Of a stretch of 64,000 bases of DNA, positions 1-12,225 are shown piece by piece. Below the pieces are notes generated by a model. That model was not told where the DNA came from and did no database searches. It saw nothing but the letters and a program-made list of their open reading frames with translations. Origin of the DNA: Conoideocrella luteorostrata (Eukaryota > Ascomycota > Sordariomycetes > Hypocreales > Clavicipitaceae); assembly GCA_032433595.1 (NCBI GenBank), contig JASWJB010000018.1:124001-188000 (forward strand), in the 5' to 3' direction. The translations under genes were made by a program, and so were the position numbers. Numbering within the stretch: position 1 is the first letter of the stretch; each line of letters begins with the position of its first letter.

Positions 1-583
1 ACTAACGAACATGTTCAGTCACTTAGTTGCTACACCTGGGCTCAATGATGGGGCCGCTGCCTTTACCTATTCCAATGGAGACTGTGTTTTTGAGAGCGCT
101 CCTGCCCTGAGCACCATGATTCACGAGACATCTCACTCACTGGATTGGCATGCCTTGCCACAATACTCGCAGCCTTTCAGCGGCACCAACGTCTGGCAGG
201 ATAACTACAACCAGGATTCAAACACGCCCACCGGCTACGGTAGAACCAACTGGATGGAGGACTTCGCCGAGACCGGTATGGTTGGTGTCTTTGATAAGGT
301 TGTTCCGGGTGGCTTTGGAACCCTGGCATCCAACTGGAACCAGATCTTCCACCAGTACGCCACCTACCAGGGATATCTTGGTGATGTAATCTTGCCTGGC
401 GGTTCCTGCAGAAACGGATTTGCAAATACTGCTCCTGTTCGCAAGGATTCAGGGCTTAGTTCACAGGAGGTTGGCTTGAAGCCCGACGTGAAGATCATGT
501 CACCCAACGTCACTATCATTATTCCCAGCAAGGAAAGTAGAGGGGCAAGTTGCTTATACATACACGTAACATTGCATAAGTAA
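1..583 (+). CDS. con-13-like secreted metallopeptidase, 3' part of gene
   Basis: The open frame runs in from the left edge (the codons before the first ATG at 11 are also open), so the 5' part lies outside the window. The visible part carries an HETSH motif (HExxH zinc-peptidase signature), followed about 45 residues later by a WMEDFAE stretch whose acidic residue could be the third zinc ligand. The overall look (HSLDWHALP, GYGRTNWMEDFAETG, CRNGF) matches the conidiation-specific protein 13 family of filamentous ascomycetes, which are probably secreted; the substrate is unknown. The C-terminus is uncertain: the frame stops at 583, but a possible 60-nt intron (donor GTAGAG at 537, acceptor ending 596) would extend it into a long unlikely frame antisense to the next gene, so I kept the unspliced end. 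Family assignment is moderately sure; peptidase activity is inferred from the motif. Confidence 0.7.
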   Translation, partial: LTNMFSHLVATPGLNDGAAAFTYSNGDCVFESAPALSTMIHETSHSLDWHALPQYSQPFSGTNVWQDNYNQDSNTPTGYGRTNWMEDFAETGMVGVFDKVVPGGFGTLASNWNQIFHQYATYQGYLGDVILPGGSCRNGFANTAPVRKDSGLSSQEVGLKPDVKIMSPNVTIIIPSKESRGASCLYIHVTLHK

Positions 584-760
584 ACTCTACTCACAGAGAG
601 TATGGAAACCGCTGCTTCTCGTCGCGTTTCTTCTTTCGCGTGTATGGAGTCGCATAATCATTCTGGGATTACTAGATTCGCTAGTTATCTCATTCAGACT
701 CTATTAAAAGAACTCGTTGCACCGTCAGAAGGACGAATTCTGAAACAGTCACGCCAGGCT

Positions 761-1414
761 CTACTTTTCATTATTCTTTTCATCAAGCGCAATACAGAGT
801 GCCACCATGAGTGCCATGTCAACGCCCGGAGCGACTACCAGCGCGTATGTCTGTTGGTTGCCAAAAAACTCTCTGGCATTGAGCAGCTTGCGATCGATTT
901 TCGCCACCGTAGCACCGGTTCGCTCGCAGACAATATTGGCACTGGTATCCAGCCAGCTTCCCGACATAACCAGGGTTTCCTCCGTCCCATGGAAGGATTT
1001 AAATTGAGCTGTTGCTTTGGAGCCCACGACTACCAGATTCATGGCGCATTAGCTAGCGATTCGGCATCGAGACGCGACTAAAGGTATTAAAAACTCACGT
1101 TTCATCGAGCTTTTGATTGTGAGAAGCTTGGTCCCATTTGGATCCTCTGCTGCGTAGGTGGCGTGGAGATGGAAATGCTCCTTCACGATGTCATACAGAT
1201 GATTCCCGGCCATGTCGAATACCGACTTGCGACCGGACAAGGACATGTGCTTGCCTTTGATCTTCATGAACGGCATGCCTTGAGTGTTGGTGATATCAAA
1301 ACTGTCTCCAGACAGCGACATGACCTTTTCTTTAAGAACCAGGGTCTCCGTCGTTTTCGCAATGAAGTTTTGGTAGATGCCGATAGGCTGAGCGACGGGT
1401 TGTAGTTGCGCCAT
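761..1414 (-). CDS. LURP-one-related (LOR / tubby C2-like) protein
   Basis: Two exons, 1414-1099 and 1029-761, joined across a 69-nt intron (GTGAGT donor, TAG acceptor). Reading phase closes exactly and gives 194 residues. The protein resembles the LURP-one-related family: an N-terminal segment with IYQNFIAK and TLVLKEK, a GDSFDITNTQG strand pair, SVFDMAGNHLYDIVKEHFHLHATYAA, and in exon 2 GSWLDTSANI and KIDRK, finishing in a hydrophobic stretch (YALVVAPGVDMALMVALCIALDE) that fits the buried central helix of the tubby-like barrel. LOR proteins are small and soluble and are suspected to bind membranes or lipid; no enzymatic role is known. The gene faces the con-13-like gene tail to tail with a gap under 200 nt. 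Confidence 0.85.
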
Positions 1415-4088
1415 GTTTGGGGGATTGGAGGAGAAGCTGCGGCTATCTTATTATGCCTTATTATGCCTTCTTTTTGTGGACTAGAAAGTCGATTTCGCAG
1501 AGGACTGTTTGTGTGAAATATGACATTCTCAAATGCTGGCACGGTGCAGCAGAGTTACTTATGTATGATTCCGCGTGAAATGTTTGCCCATGGCTCCCGT
1601 CGTCTTTGTCTGCCTCAGCCAAGATGTTATGATGTCACTCAACCCTAGAAAACGCCTACCGCTAGTGATGAGGGAGCATCAGTTTTTAGTGGACAGGGCT
1701 CGTATAGCTTCCGCGGCTTTTTGTCGACCCTGCCACGAAAAGGCCACTTTCAGCCACGTCACCCCGCGTTGGAATTCTAGTTATCCTATCGGCCGTAAGA
1801 GTGTTATTTGGCCGCACGTGGAATATTGTTCCTGTGGTAATCTTGGGTGGCGAAGCTACCAAAAGTTATGAAGCTGACACCGGAATTCAGAGCGGAGTGC
1901 GCTACCGTGACTGCGAGTCCAAATCTCATCATATCATCGCTGCATTTGCTGCGTCGCTGTCGCTTATTTATCTTGAGTGAGGTATGAATGTAAAATAAGA
2001 AATGAGGTCAAAATCACGATCTGTGCATTTAATCACGATGAAACCCATAACACGAACATGCATCTCATTTGCGCATTGCTCTCGACATCATATGGTAGTT
2101 GCAGGCTGAGGCCTCCAGCAGCCCCCATTTTGGTTCCACCATTAGTTACTTTTGAGCGCTTACGCAGCTGTCTGTCGTTTATAAGATGCTGTTGTCATGT
2201 GTAAACTCTCTCGTACCGTTTCCACAGCCAACCAGAAAGCCACAAATAGGTGTCGGGGTCGTATGGCTAGAGCAGGTTTTCAAGACTACAATATTTCCAT
2301 TGTCGTACCATGTTTCCGTTGTTGCTTTTCGTTTTAAAGGACGGCTCAGTCTCATAGCTGCGGATTAGCAACCCTAACTCCAAGGCAAATTTTAAGACGT
2401 ACGACGATAATTTTCATGTCAGTTGCTAGAAGCTTGGGGTGCAGGAATCAGTAGCGTAAACGCAATAGAGATCAACGCCGGGATTATAAATGATTAATAT
2501 GGTGCCGTGCTCGGCTGTTGTCAGAACATGGTCACAGGATTCACCAGCAGCCTATTGGTCGCATCGCTTGACTTGGCCACAATGCCCGAGGCGTTTCTTA
2601 GCCATAGATCGTCGTAGCCGATAGCTTTGACTTACTGAGACGACGTTTTGCGCCCGTGCAGAGCATATATACGTCTCGTTCGAAGGAATCTCTGGTGCAA
2701 TATTGCTCCACATCTGAGTAGTTATTCTACCAGATGCCAAGAACTCTGAGTTTTAGTACAGGCAACGCATGATATTACCAATGCACTTAAGGAATCAATC
2801 CCTACGCCATGCATTATAACATATTCAGGTTCATAGTGGTAGATATAGATACTGTTGATGATGCACACTGTGGTTGATGCTGTGATTACTCAAGAATGTC
2901 AAGGTGACTGGCGTTGTAAACCCACTTTGCTAAACATTGACTGGATGAACATCTTCGTAGACAAAATTCAACCGCAAAGACACTAAAGCAGCCATAGCTG
3001 AATCGGGAAGACCGCCCAGTATGCGTTCGGTCTTGAGTCCCAATCACACTCTATTTCATGCCAAGAGCTACCTCTAATAAATCTTTTACCGCTCTTCCCA
3101 TTGAGAAATTACTACTGTAGCAGAGTTCTTCGTTCATGATACCAGACAATTGAGCGCGGCATATTATAACTGGCCTCTAGACACCCTGCCTCTCAAATGC
3201 CACCAGCCTATTTTAAAAATGTTCGTCTTCAGGGACTAGACGGAATACCGAAGCTTGTTCACCTTTGGTGTATGGCTGAAAAGCTAGCGCAAGAGTTCAG
3301 GAAGAATGCCACACCATAGAAGGCCTAGTCAACCAGGTCCTTAGGTGCCATGCGACAGTCCAACTTATTATAGGAATATTCCGCATCAATAGGTGCAAGC
3401 AATAACTGTGGCTGGACACAATTTCGTGATCTTCTTTCTGAGACTATTGAACCACTTTCAGCCCTTGGCTAGTGATAGTGTAGTTGACGTGTAAGCCGCT
3501 GCAACAGAGCGTCAGTGGCAATGCTTCACGACATGAGCAAGTTGGCGAGCTTTGATGCGGAGAAATCCGTAAATAGAATTACAAAATTCCTCGTGTTGGA
3601 GTGAGGCTGTTGAGGTTGCCATGCTTGAAATAGCTACTGTGTGTTCAGCCCGCAAGCCACACAGGATAGGCTGTTCGTATAACGACTGAAGCTGACCCGA
3701 CGTACCGAGTCACCTGCACATCAGCACATCACTCTACAATTTGTGTGGTCCAATGTGCTTGATGCAACGTTTGTTCCGACAGCCGAGAAGTAGCGCCACA
3801 TAAATTTGGTACGGAATCAACCGAATCTGTCCATTGCCTAAACCCCGGATCATCGCCGGTCAGTGCAAGATGTTCGTGGCGTTCCCCAAGTTCGTCGACA
3901 ATTCGCCCGACGACAATGAGAATATTTACGATTACTTATGAGTCAATTTGACAAGACTAAGCTTATGCCACACCAACTTGCTCTACACGAAGTGGAGGCA
4001 AAATGACGGCTCCGCCAGTGTTCAGGTGATGTACAATGTAGCAATACACCTTGCGGGGAGAATACTATTCAATAGAGAGGCAAGAATG
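1415..4088. other. intergenic, no gene seen
   Basis: About 2.7 kb without a convincing gene. The longest open stretch (1575-1871, +, 98 codons) has no recognisable motif and no splice partners. The segment from 2380 to 4050 is AT-rich with dense stop codons on both strands. The 5' region of the LURP-one gene lies near 1415-1560. Confidence 0.6.
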
Positions 4089-4096
4089 TATAAATA
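4089..4096 (+). promoter_or_regulatory. TATA-like box for the small secreted protein gene
   Basis: TATAAATA lies about 150 nt upstream of the ATG at 4240. The spacing is plausible for a fungal promoter with a long leader, but this is a short motif in AT-rich DNA. Confidence 0.35.
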
Positions 4097-4239
4097 CTTC
4101 CATCTCCCTCTGTTTTGATATCATGTCTAGCCGTCATTCATCGCACAATCAGTTTCCCTCCGCAAGTACACACCTTGTCAAACAAGAATCGTTGAAATAT
4201 AATCTTTGTCATTACATTATCTCCCATATTCTCATCAAT

Positions 4240-4568
4240 ATGAAGTTCGTCGCTGCCACTATCGCTGCTCTTGCAGGCCTTGCCCTTGGGTCCCCTACCG
4301 CCATCGAAGCTTGCACGCCGGCAACATACAGGTGCGACCATAACACTGCGACTGGCAAGCCAGGCTGGGACGTTTGCGACACTAGCGGCAAATGGGTGGT
4401 AAGTAGTTGTGAAAAACTTCTCTCATTCGACTGTCTTGGACGGTTGTGGAGATAATTTGTACTGACTTCACTCAGTTTGCTGGCTACTGCCCACCTGACA
4501 CGGTGTGCAAGTTCAATGCGCAGAATGGAAGCCCCTACTGTGTCCCTCCTACCTTCCACATTTCTTAA
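4240..4568 (+). CDS. small secreted cysteine-rich protein, CBM19-like
   Basis: Two exons, 4240-4398 and 4476-4568, separated by a 77-nt phase-0 intron (GTAAGT donor, CTCAG acceptor); product 83 residues. I start at the internal ATG at 4240 because it opens a clean signal peptide (MKFVAATIAALAGLALGSP) and has an A-rich context; the frame is open further upstream but that part looks like leader. The mature part has six cysteines, with C..YRC, WDVC, GYC, TVC and YC, and a GKWV turn at the exon junction. This spacing resembles chitin-binding modules of family 19, so binding of chitin or another wall polymer outside the cell is a reasonable guess, and an effector-like role is possible. Family call is moderate; secretion is well supported. 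Confidence 0.75.
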
Positions 4569-6171
4569 TGGGAGGTAATGCCGACAAAAAGACTACGGTA
4601 CCACACCTGGGATGCTCTCCACGCGATATCCCTTTTGGCAACGTCACCCAGCACAGCTCTTAGATAGAATACAGTTAGATCAATTCACGGATAAAACTTG
4701 GAATCATACTTTGCAGCCGTATTTGACCGTGCTATGACCAGGCCAGTGGCTCGTGAATCTGGTATTCTCTGTATCATCCGGACTATAAGGTAGCTCCTCT
4801 GTCTTACGCAGTTCCAATTTGCGTCGCAGCATCATCCGATGACGAATCACAATGCGGAGCTTGTTCGTGCTAGGCTGGTTTTATGCAATGGTTACGTTCT
4901 GAGACATGTCATAGTTGTTCCTGCCAGGGAGATTTCACAGAAACACGGGAGACGACCAATGGTCCTAACATGTCTTGAAGTACTCCACAGTCCTTCTTGG
5001 AGCATTCAAAGTCATGAACATGACTCCGCTTTCTCGAGTGCACCTGACGAAATCCTGCCTCTCTTCATCTTACTACAATATAATAGCAAAAACCTTGCGT
5101 TGAGTGAAAACTCCATCGTGAATTGATACTACATATTCGCAAGCTCTTCAGAGCTATTTTCTTTTTTTTGGTTAGACGAATCAGGCCGATGAACGTAACT
5201 CGTTCAGTGAGAAGATAGGGATAAATGCGAAGGCAGAGGCACTTAGCCTACGATACCATCTCCCACCCACAGATAAATGATGAGATGGCTAAAACCCTAA
5301 ATCCGTGATTTTTTGCGCCGGCGTTATGGAAATATGACCTTCTACCTTGATTTGACGCATCATCACCGTCACTGGCGTATGTTATCAACTCACACATTCC
5401 CCAATTAATGAGAACTCTAGAGTTTACCGGGCACGACTTTCCAGGCGAAGCATCTCAATAATTTTTGGAGTTCTTATATGGCTTCGGATGAGTGGAATAT
5501 TGCCTGTAGACAAAAAGTTGCGAATACGCCTGTCAAAACTCGGTCACGGTGCTCAGAATAGTCTGCTCGCATTCAGCGAAGCCCTCCCATATTTTTCAAA
5601 AACGGAGTTACCAAAGTAAACTACAAATCACATTCTGCATAGTAAGCGTCCAGCATATCATATAATATATGGTTATTCTTGATTATTTTTAGCTCCATAA
5701 GGTGCCTTGGCAACCTCAGCAAGCCAGCAAGCAAAGTTATTTCAGTGTGACAGCACGGCTTAGTCATGGGAGAGAAATATTATTAGGGATAAGTGCTGGT
5801 CGTCCTTACGACGTTTCTCTTCATCGTTTCAACGATGACCAGGTCGCCGCAATTGCCCACCAGCGCGGTTCAGATTGCTTGGACCCTGTGTGAGCGGCAC
5901 GTGGATGGTAGGCTTGAGGATTGCCAAAACTCGTCTCCAATTTCTCGATGGAGTGGACCTCGGTGGCTCTTCTTGCGGGGACAAAGCACCCTATTATACG
6001 AAAGTAGAGCGCCACTTGTCCGGCGCCCACTTCAGCCGTTAATGACGGAGCGTTCATCCATCAGCTTCCCATACCATCGACAGTGTTGGTTAATGCACGC
6101 TGGACACAGAATCCAGATTTTGTATACAGAATACAGAATACATCAACGCATATCACATTGACCCTCAGATC
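4569..6171. other. intergenic, no gene seen
   Basis: Short open frames occur (4839-5126 +; 5702-6161 in two + frames; 5821-6057 -) but none shows a family motif, signal peptide or splice structure. The last 150 nt before 6172 serve as leader for the acetyltransferase gene. Confidence 0.5.
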
Positions 6172-6913
6172 ATGCCGGCTTTTATTCGCCCTCTATCCGC
6201 TGCGGACCTCGACGGTTGCGCAGCAATAGAATCTGCAGTCTTTCCACCCGCTGAGGCTGCCACCCGTGAAAAGGTACCCCGTGCATCGCCTTATTAGTAG
6301 CATTGGAATGATATCTTACTGTGCCATTTTATAGATTGAATACAGGCTGTCGACTTGCCCCGAAATCTGCTACGGCTTGTTCTTGTTAACTCCTGAAGAT
6401 ACACTGCCCGATCCAACAGCCCTGCCCGTCCACTCCGGGCCGGTTAGAGCCAACGAAGAAGGGGGTGTGTTGCTTGCACACATCATTTCGACCAAGTCGA
6501 TAGCCCCAGTTGTCACGGATCAGGATATGATGTTGCCTCTAGACTGGAAGTCTAACCCAAAAGCCGTGACGGGTGTCGGGCATCAACCCAACGGAAAGAC
6601 AATAGCTCTGCATTCTCTGGCAGTTTCGCCTGCTCATCAGAGATCTGGCCTGGGTAGAGCTTTGATGAAGCAGTTTATAGAGGAGTTGGAAAAGATGGGT
6701 GAAGTAGAGAGGATATCTATTTTGACATATGATAGACTCGTCCCCTACTACCAAAAGTTGGGGTTCCAGCTTCTTGGGGAAAGCGCTTCGAATTTCGGTG
6801 GTGTTCCATGGAAGGACATGGTATGTGCCTATCTGCATGATTACGGAGTCTCGCTGACCAAAGACCAGACATACACCTTTGCCCGAGAGCATGTCAGTAC
6901 AGACTGCATGTAA
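6172..6913 (+). CDS. GNAT-family N-acetyltransferase
   Basis: Two exons, 6172-6273 and 6335-6913, with a 61-nt phase-0 intron (GTACCC donor, TTATAG acceptor); 226 residues. The N-terminus (FIRPLSAADLDGCAAIE) is the usual first strand and helix of a GNAT domain. The acetyl-CoA binding motif A is clear in exon 2: HSLAVSPAHQRSGLGRALM, with the Q-R-S-G-L-G pyrophosphate loop. The following YDRLVPYYQKLGFQLLG is motif B. The order and length resemble fungal arylalkylamine/polyamine acetyltransferase-like proteins, so a small primary amine is the likely acceptor, but the substrate cannot be read from the sequence. It stands alone between intergenic stretches. Confidence 0.88.
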
Positions 6914-7524
6914 CGCGGCTCGTTTTATGACCGTTGACGCGGGTATACTTTCGCGATATTGGGCAGTCAATAATGTTTGTGTAAGCTTTTGGTTACTCAG
7001 GCAATGTGATCCTACATTGGAGCCGCTACATTATATTGTCTACGTATGAACACCATTGCAACTACATGCCGCACTTGAACGCATCTCTGCTGCAGGGAAC
7101 GCTTCGCGTAAGCAAATCCGCGATCTAGACTCCGGAGTTGATTGTGACCCATGGATACGGTAACCGGAGTGGTGAAAAGCCTGTTGGTAGAGCAACACCT
7201 CGGGTATTGCCGTTTGTAGTAGTGGCCTTGTCGAGACGCCATGTGCGGCAGGGTTGCATGGTTGGCATGGTGCTATTCGTCGCCTCATATTCCGTACAGT
7301 GCGAGGACCATTATTGTCAGACAGTACTGGTCGGCAGATTGTCGAAATTGGGAAGGTCGGGGAAACGGCCTTTTAAAGCACAGGCGCCTAGTGAATGTAC
7401 ATTAGGCATCGCCAACGGGCGGTCGCTACGCCTGGCGCATTCGGTTTCTGAGTACGCGCTGCAGAGTACGTCCCGGAAATAATGTTCTCGTTTGGAACGT
7501 CAAAAGAGCCCATCTAGAACAATT
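6914..7524. other. intergenic, no gene seen
   Basis: Roughly 600 nt between the acetyltransferase and the Ap4A phosphorylase relic. Overlapping frames on both strands (7012-7288 -, 7138-7482 +) show no motifs and look like chance. Confidence 0.5.
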
Positions 7525-8460
7525 ATGGAAGAATCGGACATATTGTCGCTGTTAGACAGCCTTGTTAGGCCAGGCTGGGTGTTGTATGATCACACGCAGG
7601 AAACTATTGAACACAGCGACCAAGGATTCACGGTAAGTTGGCCTCCGTTGTTCTTTCTGATATGTTTAATGCGACATGTTTTTACTGGACGCCAGTTTCA
7701 TTTATCTCTCCCCAGTGCTTACCACGAAGCCGTTGTCCCCAACGACTCATATAGACCCAGAAAATGTCGAGCTAGAGCAGCCAAAGAGACAGGGAAGCGA
7801 TATCAACACGACAGGCTTCGAGAGAGGCGATGTTGGCACTGCTCATTTCCTGTGTGTTAACAAGTATTGCGATGCCAAGCCGCATCTTATGTTGCTGACA
7901 TCCGACGGCTGCGAACGGCAGCATGAGGCAATGGACGAAACTGACGTGAAAGCAGTCTGGAAACTCCTCACTTTTCTTGGTGATGATGATGGCGCTTTCT
8001 ACAACTGCGGCAAAGACGGAAGACGCAGTCGCATGCATAAAAGCCTTCAGCTCATGCCAACGCCAAGAGACACCCTCGCAACCATTTTAGATCGCCAAGA
8101 CGGGACTCAACCGCACGTTCCATTTCGATGAACGCTTCAACTCTACGCACATTGCAAAAGTCGAGTTTTATAAAAATATGATGCCCTTTTGCGGCAAGCT
8201 GCGATAATAGCGAAAGATGCGCTGGGGATTAATACTGAGGCTTCGGATGTAGCGGCATGCTCGCATAACATGATTCTTACAAAACAGTGGATGATTTTGA
8301 TTCCAGGCGTCGAGCGGCCAATACGAAAACTGCTGAAGCCAATTCACTTGGCATGTTGGGGGTAATAGCTGTTGCAACGAAGGAGGAAGTCGAAACTTGG
8401 ATTCAGTTGGGCCTGCAGAACATTTGGGAAAGCTGGGTGTGCCTAGTTTACGAGATTAAA
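7525..8460 (+). pseudogene. decayed Ap4A phosphorylase (ATP adenylyltransferase, APA1/APA2 type)
   Basis: Pieces of one Ap4A phosphorylase lie in order in different frames. Exon-like 7525-7632 starts at an ATG and ends at a perfect GTAAGT, but the downstream homologous frame (from about 7697) is out of phase with the acceptor at 7695. The core (HFLCVNKYCDAKPHLMLLT, then GAFYNCGKDG) is in one frame to about 8130; the VPF/HFDERF segment continues in the next frame to about 8208; SHNMILTKQWMILIP and then RRRAANTKTAEANSLGMLG need a further shift near 8310. The HIT motif normally H-x-H-x-Q reads H-K-S-L-Q, so the nucleophilic second histidine is replaced by serine. Functional homologues degrade Ap4A to ADP and ATP with phosphate. 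Multiple shifts plus a lost catalytic residue mean this copy is dead unless the assembly is wrong at several points. Confidence 0.8.
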
Positions 8461-10216
8461 TGCAGTGTGCGGATGGAGGCAAGTAGCGTCGCATTGTGCA
8501 TCTGTTCGACATACCTTCTCCTCCCGGCCAATGTGACACCACCAACCACACATCTACGTAGACACTAGTTATGTGTGCGACCTCATAGAACCAACTAAAG
8601 AGAGTAAATGCTGGTTCAGCAACAGGGAAATCAAGCGCCTGGGCTGCAAGTCGTCAAATTAAGCATCAAATTAACGATCATGAGCGCCCATCAAATGGCT
8701 GCCGAACGAAGAGGCAAGAGGCACAAGATTCTAGAAAACGAGAGAAGCATGCCGTGTCATCGCAGCGTCTCCTCTTCACATATATTAGTTTACTAACCAT
8801 GGGATGCTGGCTAACTGGGCAGACGTCAAGTTAACAAGTATTCCGGTACTGTTAGCATTGTTACATCCATCTCGCTTTTCCACGGTGTCTTAGATTTCCA
8901 CGAGAGTCCCTAAAGGCGATATCCCTGCGGGAGTAAGAAATGTAACTTTAAACTTCCGTTGGGGAGGAGGCTGTTGGTAGCTAGCTTATCGACAACCTAG
9001 AAGTTACGCTCCTCGTACTAAGTTTTGCGTGGGGACCCTGCAACTTCACCGTGATATAACTAGATATCCCTCGGTTGAGTCTGATGATCATTGCCTAATC
9101 TATGCGCCTATTCCATAAAATTATGCTGACGCAGAGCTAACAAAACCCCGCATAGATGCAGCAAGGCCCACCCCTCCATAATATGGAAAGAGATTGTACT
9201 CCGTACTCCGTACGGAGTAAGTAAGTAACTAATTGCTCGGAATTTCTGGCTTAGACGGAACAAAATTGCCGGCCTGATAACGCCACAATGTCACGGCCTG
9301 TCACACCTGAACTGGTCTGGATTGCTGCTTGCGCAGCTCAATTTCCTTTTTCTACGGAGCACAGTGAAGTGGGCTACTTTCGCCTCGTCAAACACAACTT
9401 GCAGAACCGTCAGACGGCGGTATCTTTCGAACGTCCATATTATTAGCGTGTCTTACGGGCTAGCTACCCCGTGTCAGACCCGCTCCATCATTAGCCTGGA
9501 TGGGTCTCTGCTGATGTCCCTATTTTCTGAGAGGGTCTTGATAAGAAGTGTCTGTATGACGAGTTGTTAATCGTGCAGATTGTTTGCTAGATTACTATTG
9601 TACATCTAATGGATTACGACCGTCGTGGTGGAACCGGTTCTTCGATAGCAAATTGCAATGGGTCGAGCAGTTCGATGTTGGAAGACCCCATGCTATCGCC
9701 ACCTGAAGCGGTTGCTTTGTGCCAGCAGGCGACCAGCTGATCAAAAGAAACGCTAATGATCCTAGAATGCGGGCTGAAGGATGGCGATTGCTGTTGGTGG
9801 GCCGGCCTGGCCGGTGGTACCATGGACTTTTTGAAGGCCCTTTTGTTAACCACTGTAGCCTCAGCCAATCTGGTCATTGCATTTCTAGTAATTCAGGCAA
9901 CTCAGCCGCGGACGAGACGGATTCCCACGTCCAGGCTCAGCACCACCCCCTCCTCAGCGGTAACGGGGCGTATCACAGCGCCGCCGATCGGTTAATAACA
10001 CCCAGAGCTGTTTCTCGTTGTTGGTCCCAGAGCTTCCAGAACACCTTGCATGGGACAGGGTCCTGCCGCATTGTTACCCCTTCTCCTCATTTGACTCTTT
10101 AAAAGAACCATCACCCCCTACTCCGTACGCGTGTTATCTTTTGGTGACCCTCATTCCTTATCCTCGACGAGAAAAACCTACTACGTTGTAGCGTCGATAA
10201 CCATCAAGAGGGAACA
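8461..10216. other. intergenic, TACTCCGTA-rich, no gene seen
   Basis: About 1.75 kb with no supportable gene. It holds three overlapping copies of the motif TACTCCGTA/TACGGAGTA at 9197-9218 and a near copy at 10118. Frames at 9322-9570 (+) and 9614-9877 (-) have no recognisable motif. The last 100 nt are the leader of the permease gene. Confidence 0.5.
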
Positions 10217-12225
10217 ATGGCTGAAAAGGCAGACAACATGCCCTTGGCCGATGAGGAAAAGGGTCATACCCACGCTCCGATTGAAGGCACAACCCAGGTC
10301 ATGTCCAAGGAAGTGGTTTCCTGTGAACCACATCCTGACTGGGCTACTCGAAATGGCTTGACTGCTACGTCGTTCACGAAAGCGCACTATGGCAAGGGCA
10401 TCGTTGAGCTTGAGCGACCTATGAAGGCGCGACATCTAAACATGATTGCTATCGGCGGCTCCATTGGTGCTGGTTTCTTTGTTGGGTCCGGCGGTGCACT
10501 CGCAAATGGCGTAAGTGATCGCTCACGGTGTATTTTGGTTACCCTTGCCGACAAGTTGAAGCTACTAAAACGTCGCTTAAACAGGGACCTGGCTCATTGT
10601 TCGTCGATTTTCTCATCATCGGAGTCATGATGTTCCAAGTCGGTAAGTGTTTGACACCCACAGCTCGATAGCATGTGTGCGACTTACGTTGCATCTTCAA
10701 TGCCCTTTGACCACGCCTACTTAATACCAGATCGTCGTGCCCCTCATCTCGCCAGATGCTTACTTTCACTTTTTTTAGTACACGCTCTCGGAGAACTCGC
10801 AGTTGTATTTCCTGTGTCTGGAGGTTTCTATACTTATTCGGCCCGGTTCATATCTCCCTCCTGGGGATTTGCTATGGGCTGGAACTATGTCCTTCAATGG
10901 GCATCGGTACTACCCCTCGAACTGACAGTGTGTGGCATTACCATTCAGTACTGGAATCCGGATATTTCCGTCGGTGTCTGGATTGCTTTGTTCCTCGTCG
11001 TCATGATAATCATCAATGTGTTTGGAGCTTTAGGCTATGCCGAAGAAGAGTTCTGGGCATCCACTTTCAAGCTCATCTCCATCGTCATCTTCATGATTAT
11101 CGCACTGGTCTTGGTTTGTGGAGGCGGACCGTCAGGTGGCCGATACGACCACTATTGGGGTGCACGATATTGGTATGACCCTGGTGCCTTCAAGAACGGT
11201 TTCAAAGGATTCTGTGCCGTCTTTGTTACAGCTGCCTTCTCGTTCTCCGGGACCGAACTGGTTGGTCTTGCTGCTGCAGAGTCGAGAAACCCGGCAAAGT
11301 CCATGCCCAGCGCTATTAAACAGGTTTTCTGGAGAATAACCTTGTTTTATATCTTGGGTCTATTCTTTGTCGGCCTCTTGGTCGATGACAGAGATGAGTC
11401 TTTGTTGAACGCAGGATCATATAACAACCCAAAGGCCTCACCCTTTGTACTTGTTGGCAAGTATGCCGGCCTCGTAGGCTTTGATCATTTCATGAACCTC
11501 ACTATCCTTGTTTCTGTCTTGTCTATTGGCGTGTCTGGAATTTACGGAGGCTCGCGCACTCTGACTGCGCTGGCTCAGCAGGGCTATGCTCCTACATTCT
11601 TTACCTACATTGACAAGTCTGGTCGACCTTTGTTCTCCGTTATTGCCCACATCCTCTGCGGCCTCATTGCCTTTGTCAGTCTCAGCTCCAGTGGTGAAGT
11701 TGTGTTCGCATGGCTGCAAGCTATCTCAGGTCTCGCTGCTCTATTCACCTGGGGCTCCATCTGTTTGGCTCACATCCGATTTCGCAAGGCGTGGGCGTAC
11801 CATGGACACACGCTAGATGAGCTCCCCTTCCGAGCCGCCTTCGGCGTATACGGGTCTTGGCTGGGTCTGTTCCTCAACATAGTTGTTTTGATCGCACAGG
11901 TGAGTTCCGTAATCCTCGTTCCACCATTCTGTTCTCATCGAAGACGCTAATGGTCGAATTCTAGTTCTATGCTGCCATTATTGCTGGTCCCGATAAGCCA
12001 GGCTTGGGTACAGCCGAGTCCTTTTTTAAGAGTTATCTTGCCGCTCCCGTCATCTTATTCTTCTGGATCGTTGGGTACCTTTGGAAGCGTGAAGGAATTG
12101 TTCGCACGCGCGACATGGATGTGGACACTGGACGTCGTGAGGTGGATTGGGACGCAATCAACGCCTACCGGGCCAAAGTCGCCTCATACCCCAAATGGAG
12201 ACAAATTCTCCACAAGACCATCTAA
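10217..12225 (+). CDS. amino-acid permease (APC superfamily, YAT/GAP type)
   Basis: Four exons, 10217-10510, 10585-10642, 10779-11899 and 11965-12225; phases close (0, 1, 0) and the product is 577 residues. Exon 1 ends in the classic first transmembrane motif of fungal amino-acid permeases (HLNMIAIGGSIGAGFFVGSG), exon 2 supplies GPGSLFVDFLIIG, and exon 3 begins HALGELAVVFPVSGGFYTY, which is TM3 with the conserved P-V-S-G-G-F. Further hallmarks are the FSFSGTELVGLAAAE stretch with substrate-site glycine and glutamate and SVLSIGVSGIYGGSRTL. About twelve membrane helices are expected, with a charged cytosolic N-terminus (acidic and lysine-rich, a usual site for ubiquitin control in this family). 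It would import amino acids by proton symport at the plasma membrane; specificity is unknown. It is not adjacent to the PKS cluster. Confidence 0.93.

Noticed and set aside
602..1081. A 159-codon plus frame that could be joined to the con-13-like gene by a 60-nt intron
   Set aside because: It is antisense to the well-supported LURP-one exon and has no family features.
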